From: Ferruginibacter albus
GTDB lineage: Bacteria > Bacteroidota > Bacteroidia > Chitinophagales > Chitinophagaceae
NCBI RefSeq assembly: GCF_020042285.1
Contig: NZ_CP083388.1
Coordinates: forward strand, 1,018,001 to 1,082,000
DNA: 64,000 bases
Direction of reading: 5' to 3'
Below are positions 60,020 to 64,000 of this stretch, in pieces; the stretch's first letter is position 1; each line of letters opens with the position of its first letter. Under the pieces are notes generated by a model, which ran no database searches, was not told the origin of the DNA, and saw nothing but the letters and a program-made list of their open reading frames with translations. The position numbers were made by a program, and so were the translations under genes.

Positions 60020-61837
60020 ATGAAAAGCTTACCCTTTTTTCGAACGCTGATTGTTTTCTGTATAATACTTTTATTAGCTGTATTTGTTTTCGTCTTCTAC
60101 TTTTATAATGTAAATAAACAAGCCCATGAGAATACTCAATGGATAATCCATAACAACGAGATTCTATATAAATCAGGAAAATTATTATCTTATTTAAAAG
60201 ACACTCGTACAACTACACAAGAATATCTTGAAACCGGCGACAGTACCTTTTTGACACTTTATTTTGCAGCTAAAGATAGTGTTACAAGAGAAATAGATAT
60301 TCTTCGTGCTCTCACAAATAATAATGCAAGCCAACAAAACAGGATTGATAAATTAGCAAGTTTAATAAACAAACGATGGGATCTGTATAACCGGATGCAT
60401 TACATAGGGATTAAAAATAATTCAAAAACCGCTATTGATTCTCTAAGAGCAAAAAGCAGGGACATAATGGGGGAAATAAATGATACGCTAAAAAATATTC
60501 AGGCAGAAGAACACCAGGTATCATTAATTCACGAAGACAATACAAAACAAAATGAACAATATTCTGCAGTTACTTTTTTCCTGTTTATAATAAGTCTTAT
60601 TGCTTTAATAATTACAGCGTTCTTTATTCTACAGTTTTTTTCTAAAATAAATAAAGATGAAAATAATGTGCTCGCTAATGCACAAACAATTTTTTTCAGC
60701 AAGCGTATCGACGAAATTGTAAAAGGAATAAGTGATCCGCTTTTTTCATTGAATAAGGCTTTTTGTTTTGTTTTTTATAATGAAGCCGCACGTAAAATTC
60801 TGGCAAAAGGAAAAAAATTGGCTCAAAAGAATTTTTTTGAAACTTTTCCTCAGTATCAACATAATATTATTGGAGAAAAAATAAAACAGGTAATGTTTCT
60901 TCGCAAAAGTGTTTCATTTGAAGCGCTTGAAATTTTTAATGATCAGTGGTTGGATATAACCATTTATCCTACATCTGAAGGAGTATCTGTTTATATGAAA
61001 GATGCTACAGCAAGAAAAGAAAATGAAATGGCATTACAGGAAGCGCAACATTTTTTGGAACTAACAAATAAGTTAGCGCTTGTTGGAGGTTGGGAAATGG
61101 AAACTGTTTCTGAAAAGGTAAAGTGGACACCTAATACAAGAGAAATTTTTGAAACACAACCTGATTTTGTGCTGGATTTTGAACATGTACTGGATTTTTT
61201 CCCGGAGGAAAGTAGAGAAGCATTGCTCAAAGTAGTAAACAATGCCATACAGCACCATGTTGGCTGGGATATAGAACTGCCGACAGTTACGGCAAAAGGG
61301 AATGAAAAATGGATAAGGACCAAAGGAGAGCCGATCATTGAAAACGACATATGTGTAAGATTAATTGGTAGCGTACAGGATATCGATTCAAAAAGAATGT
61401 TATACAACCATGCCTTGAAAAACGAACAACGTTTCAGATCTGCATTCGAGAACAGTATGAATGGGATGGTATTGGCAGACAAAGACGGATTGATAATAGA
61501 AGTGAACCAGTCATTCTGTGATATGTTGGGGTATTCAAAAGAAGCGCTTTCATCTCTTCGGTTTGATAAGCTGACTTATTCTTTAGACAGACCATATTCT
61601 GAAAGTATTTATAAAAAAGCATTAGCAGGAATTCAAAAAAGCTGGCGCTATAAAAAACGCTACCTGCATAAAGAAGGATATATAGTTTGGGTGGAACTTT
61701 CGGGCTCAGTTATTACAGATAAAGATGAAAACGTGTCAGGTTTTTTAGTTCAATTACAAAAGATGCATACACAAATTCAAGAGAAGGATATTTCAGGAAA
61801 TGAACAAAAAGGTAGAACTATTTTACAGGTGCATTGA
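60020..61837 (+). CDS. Membrane CHASE3/multi-PAS sensor protein without an output domain
   Basis: A 605-aa sensor. TM1 (about 10-30), a periplasmic CHASE3-like helical domain (35-180, LSYLKDTRTTTQEYLETGD), TM2 (about 185-207), then three PAS domains: about 230-330 (RIDEIVKGISDPLFSLNKAF), 340-460 (LALVGGWEMETVSEKVKWTP) and 475-590 (FRSAFENSMNGMVLADKDGL). The protein stops after the third PAS, with no histidine kinase, GGDEF or other effector domain. Most proteins with this layout end in a HisKA/HATPase kinase. A strong terminator directly follows, so no lost kinase remains downstream. It may work through a partner protein or be a degraded kinase. Confidence 0.78.
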   Translation: MKSLPFFRTLIVFCIILLLAVFVFVFYFYNVNKQAHENTQWIIHNNEILYKSGKLLSYLKDTRTTTQEYLETGDSTFLTLYFAAKDSVTREIDILRALTNNNASQQNRIDKLASLINKRWDLYNRMHYIGIKNNSKTAIDSLRAKSRDIMGEINDTLKNIQAEEHQVSLIHEDNTKQNEQYSAVTFFLFIISLIALIITAFFILQFFSKINKDENNVLANAQTIFFSKRIDEIVKGISDPLFSLNKAFCFVFYNEAARKILAKGKKLAQKNFFETFPQYQHNIIGEKIKQVMFLRKSVSFEALEIFNDQWLDITIYPTSEGVSVYMKDATARKENEMALQEAQHFLELTNKLALVGGWEMETVSEKVKWTPNTREIFETQPDFVLDFEHVLDFFPEESREALLKVVNNAIQHHVGWDIELPTVTAKGNEKWIRTKGEPIIENDICVRLIGSVQDIDSKRMLYNHALKNEQRFRSAFENSMNGMVLADKDGLIIEVNQSFCDMLGYSKEALSSLRFDKLTYSLDRPYSESIYKKALAGIQKSWRYKKRYLHKEGYIVWVELSGSVITDKDENVSGFLVQLQKMHTQIQEKDISGNEQKGRTILQVH

Positions 61838-61859
61838 CGTTTTAGTAGGTTTAGATTTC

Positions 61860-61888
61860 AAAGCTTCGACTTTTGTCGGGGCTTTTTT
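61860..61888 (+). terminator. Intrinsic terminator after the PAS sensor gene
   Basis: AAAGCTTCGAC (61860-61870) pairs with GTCGGGGCTTT (61875-61885) over 11 positions with two G-U pairs and a TTTT loop, then TTT. It touches the stop codon of the convergent gene and could serve both strands. Confidence 0.75.
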
Positions 61889-63446
61889 ATTGATTGACTT
61901 CTATATTTCTCTTGCCGGCAAATTTCTTCTTCAAAACTTCCTGCACAGGAACGTTTTCAAGTTTGCTTTCCAGCCACGAGATAATATCGAGATACATAAA
62001 TGCTCTTGTTTCAAAACGATTGTCCTGATGCTTTCTTAATTTTCCTAAAAGTTTTTCTAATTCAGGTTTAATTCGTGTAACGGATAATTGAAAGGATGTG
62101 CGTAAAAATTTAAAGATCTCTTCTTCAACAATGCTAAGGTTTTGCATCTTAGCCATAAATCGGTAAACCGATTTTATCAAATGGTCAAGAATTTCATAAT
62201 TGCCCACTTCATAATGAGCAATCAAATGTAATAAGCGAGAATAACATTGCAGATCGCTGCGCAGGTCAACTTTCCAATTGATGATCTTATTTAAGAAATC
62301 AATGGTATGGTCATAATCTCCGCTTCCAAAATACATACAGGCGATCTTGTAATAGAAAACTAAAATGCGGTGACGATCCAGGTAGATATAGTATTCATTT
62401 AGTTTTTCTTCGATCTCCGGAACCAACTCTAATCCTTTACTAAAGCTGCCCTCAAGAAAATGTTTATTCAATAACGAAATATTGTAATAAACAAAACACT
62501 GAATTTTATTATTGATATTATGTTCAACAATGCTGCTGTCACAAAACTTTTTAAACTCCGCTAATGTTTCTTGTAATTTCTGATGATTGCCCAGATCAAA
62601 ATGCGAGCCCATCAGGTTGTGCATGCCCTTAATGTAATGTGCTGTTTCGATCTCGATCATGTAAGGTTCTTCCTCAAAAAGATTTACCCATTTTTGTGTA
62701 TAACGATAATATTGTAAAAAATCCTGTCGTATAAAGGCAGCCCAGCAAAAGCTTTGATACAAGTACAGTCTTTCATAAAACGTTTTACATAACACAGCTT
62801 TTTCTCCTAATCTTTCTTTAAAGAAAAGCTGTACTTCAGTCTCCTCTTTTTCATTGCGTGCATGCCCATGATTAATATACCAGCTATATAATTGTAATGA
62901 TAGATCAGATAATTGAGATACTAACGATAAACTATTATTTACTTCATCAGATTCTTTGCTCAATTGGTCAGCCCTGTCTTGCAAGCTTCTTGTAATATAA
63001 AGTGCTTCAATATTTTTTTCAAAGAACAAAACCTGTTGCAAATACGTTAATTGGTTTTTTGCTTTTGCCTGTTCTTTTATCTTATCTAAAATGCGAAGGC
63101 TCTGCAAGTACAATCCTTTATTGTATAAAATTCTTGCATGGTCCATCTGTTCATGCAAAACAATATCGATATTGCTTTCATCATTAATTAAGCGAAGGCT
63201 TGATAAAACTTGCTTATACAAATGCGCTTTTAAATTACTCAGCTGTTGTTTCTTTATTTCAGGATTTTTCTTCAATAAAACAGCCTCATCATATTCCTCC
63301 ATTTTGTCCAAAGCATCAAATAGTTGCACTACTTTAAGCTCCTCTGAGGACGAATTTCGGGTTACATAAAGCTTAAAATTGCGCTTTTCGCTCTTTTCAA
63401 GCGATTTTATGAGCTGAAAAACGGTATCTGTACTGCGGTTGGGCAT
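61887..63446 (-). CDS. Large helical (TPR-like) protein of unknown function
   Basis: A 519-aa soluble protein that appears all-helical. It starts MPNRSTDTVFQLIKSLEKSE and contains repeated helix pairs of TPR type, such as ARILYNKGLYLQSLRILDKI and KIACMYFGSGDYDHTIDFLN. No signal peptide, membrane segment or catalytic motif is visible. I recall similar proteins of about 500 aa in other Bacteroidota genomes but know no function. It is divergent from leuA, with 198 nt between them. Confidence 0.7.
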   Translation of the reverse strand: MPNRSTDTVFQLIKSLEKSEKRNFKLYVTRNSSSEELKVVQLFDALDKMEEYDEAVLLKKNPEIKKQQLSNLKAHLYKQVLSSLRLINDESNIDIVLHEQMDHARILYNKGLYLQSLRILDKIKEQAKAKNQLTYLQQVLFFEKNIEALYITRSLQDRADQLSKESDEVNNSLSLVSQLSDLSLQLYSWYINHGHARNEKEETEVQLFFKERLGEKAVLCKTFYERLYLYQSFCWAAFIRQDFLQYYRYTQKWVNLFEEEPYMIEIETAHYIKGMHNLMGSHFDLGNHQKLQETLAEFKKFCDSSIVEHNINNKIQCFVYYNISLLNKHFLEGSFSKGLELVPEIEEKLNEYYIYLDRHRILVFYYKIACMYFGSGDYDHTIDFLNKIINWKVDLRSDLQCYSRLLHLIAHYEVGNYEILDHLIKSVYRFMAKMQNLSIVEEEIFKFLRTSFQLSVTRIKPELEKLLGKLRKHQDNRFETRAFMYLDIISWLESKLENVPVQEVLKKKFAGKRNIEVNQ

Positions 63447-63644
63447 CGTAATTTAAAAATTCAAAAACCCTTGTCTGTCAAGAGTTTTAACGAAAATTAA
63501 CGTATTTATATAGCGTAAAATCAGGTGTATTTTGACTTTGAAGCGGACTGTTTTAGATTAAATTCGTAGAACGGTCTTTCTAAAGACACTGATTTTGAAT
63601 CAAATTTAATTATAAAAGCGCTGTTTTAATTAAAACCTCTACCA

Positions 63645-64000
63645 ATGGCAGAAAAAAAGATAGACATTTTCGACACCACTCTCCGCGATGGCGAACAGGT
63701 TCCCGGTTGTAAATTAAATACCGAAGAAAAAATTGAAGTTGCTTTAGCGCTCGAAGAGTTGGGCGTTGATATTATTGAAGCAGGCTTTCCTATCTCAAGC
63801 CCCGGCGATTTCGCATCGGTAGAAGCAATTTCAAAAGTTATTAAAAATGCCACAGTTTGCGGATTAACGCGTTCTGTTCAAAAAGATATTGAAGTGGCGG
63901 CAGAAGCATTAAAGCATGCGGTTCGTCCACGTATTCATACTGGTATCGGCTCCTCTGATATTCACATCAAACATAAATTCAATACAACCCGCGAAGCGAT
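63645..64000 (+). CDS. leuA: 2-isopropylmalate synthase, 5' part (cut by the window edge)
   Basis: The first 118 codons of a DRE-TIM metallolyase. [20 protein letters not shown] contains the DTTLRDGEQ signature (10-18), followed by [19 protein letters not shown] and [20 protein letters not shown]. These match 2-isopropylmalate synthase, which condenses 2-oxoisovalerate with acetyl-CoA as the first step of leucine synthesis. Homocitrate or citramalate synthases share the motif but differ in the [15 protein letters not shown] stretch. No leucine-codon leader ORF is present: there is no ATG between 63447 and 63644. Confidence 0.9.
   Translation, partial: MAEKKIDIFDTTLRDGEQVPGCKLNTEEKIEVALALEELGVDIIEAGFPISSPGDFASVEAISKVIKNATVCGLTRSVQKDIEVAAEALKHAVRPRIHTGIGSSDIHIKHKFNTTREA

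Noticed and set aside
63447..63644. Possible leucine leader peptide upstream of leuA
   Set aside because: No ATG occurs in this interval and no run of Leu codons is visible; only a 5-6-bp GTCTTT/AAAGAC inverted repeat with a minimal loop.
1..64000. tRNA or rRNA genes, CRISPR arrays, insertion sequences, prophage genes
   Set aside because: None seen: no cloverleaf-like segments, no regularly spaced direct repeats, no transposase, integrase or phage structural proteins.

Overview
The window is chromosomal DNA from a member of the Bacteroidota, most likely the Chitinophagaceae or a close relative. The evidence is A+T-rich sequence, start codons preceded by A/T-rich leaders rather than Shine-Dalgarno sites, promoter -7 boxes of the TAnnTTTG type, a type IX secretion sorting domain, TonB-dependent receptors with carboxypeptidase-regulatory-like N-termini, DUF5689 and DUF2490 proteins, bacillithiol synthesis (BshC), and the Bacteroidota-specific order rpmB-rpmG-DUF4295-ftsY. 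The genus cannot be named from sequence alone. I see no tRNA, rRNA, CRISPR, prophage or insertion sequence.

Layout. 1-3.6 kb (minus): a truncated SAM methyltransferase and a DUF2723/GT117-type membrane glycosyltransferase. 3.8-6.7 kb (plus): L28, L33, a 58-aa DUF4295 ribosomal protein, FtsY, an S1-domain RNA-binding protein and a small Smr protein. 6.7-11.9 kb (minus): a T9SS cargo protein, a GH1 glycosidase and an outer-membrane beta-barrel protein. 12-16 kb: rimO, bshC, an LprI-like protein and purE. 16.2-22 kb: an RND efflux trio. 22-24 kb: a PEBP protein, an unknown and galK. 24-30 kb: a secreted nuclease/phosphatase, divergent from a TonB receptor and a triple-DUF5689 lipoprotein. 30-36.4 kb: a transglutaminase/DUF2126 protein, an OYE-type oxidoreductase, a glutamine amidotransferase and a guanine deaminase-like enzyme.

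36.5-51.6 kb is the core of the window: a complete assimilatory sulfate-to-cysteine cluster. CysDN activates sulfate to APS. A [4Fe-4S] CysH reduces APS directly (no APS kinase is present). CysJ-like and CysI-like proteins reduce sulfite. CobA and a Met8-like enzyme make siroheme, and CysE plus CysK make cysteine. The cluster also holds a DUF2490 outer-membrane protein, a TonB receptor and a TauE/SafE-family permease. Two unannotated short ORFs rich in cysteine codons (36523-36582 and 46757-46834) lie 62-65 nt upstream of cysH and the TonB receptor. Each overlaps a predicted RNA hairpin, and they look like cysteine-sensing leader peptides. A 15-bp palindrome related to CTACTAATTTGGTAG overlaps the -33 element of two promoters in the same cluster, so a transcription factor and leader-peptide attenuation may both act there.

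51.6-64 kb: an AI-2E-type permease, surface lipoproteins, a shortened BatD-like protein, a candidate small RNA/attenuator, a pair of zinc-ribbon membrane proteins, metX, an OsmC protein, a MetZ-type sulfhydrylase (homoserine to homocysteine, using the sulfide made by the cys cluster), a PAS sensor lacking an output domain, an unknown helical protein and the start of leuA.

Two families of short dispersed intergenic repeats run through the window. R1 is about 25-45 bp and centred on CAAGTGAGTGACACAACGAT. R2 is a pair of roughly 24-bp inverted arms built on CTTCGACAAGCTCAGCCTGA. They sit next to each other in several places, especially around the efflux and sulfur genes.
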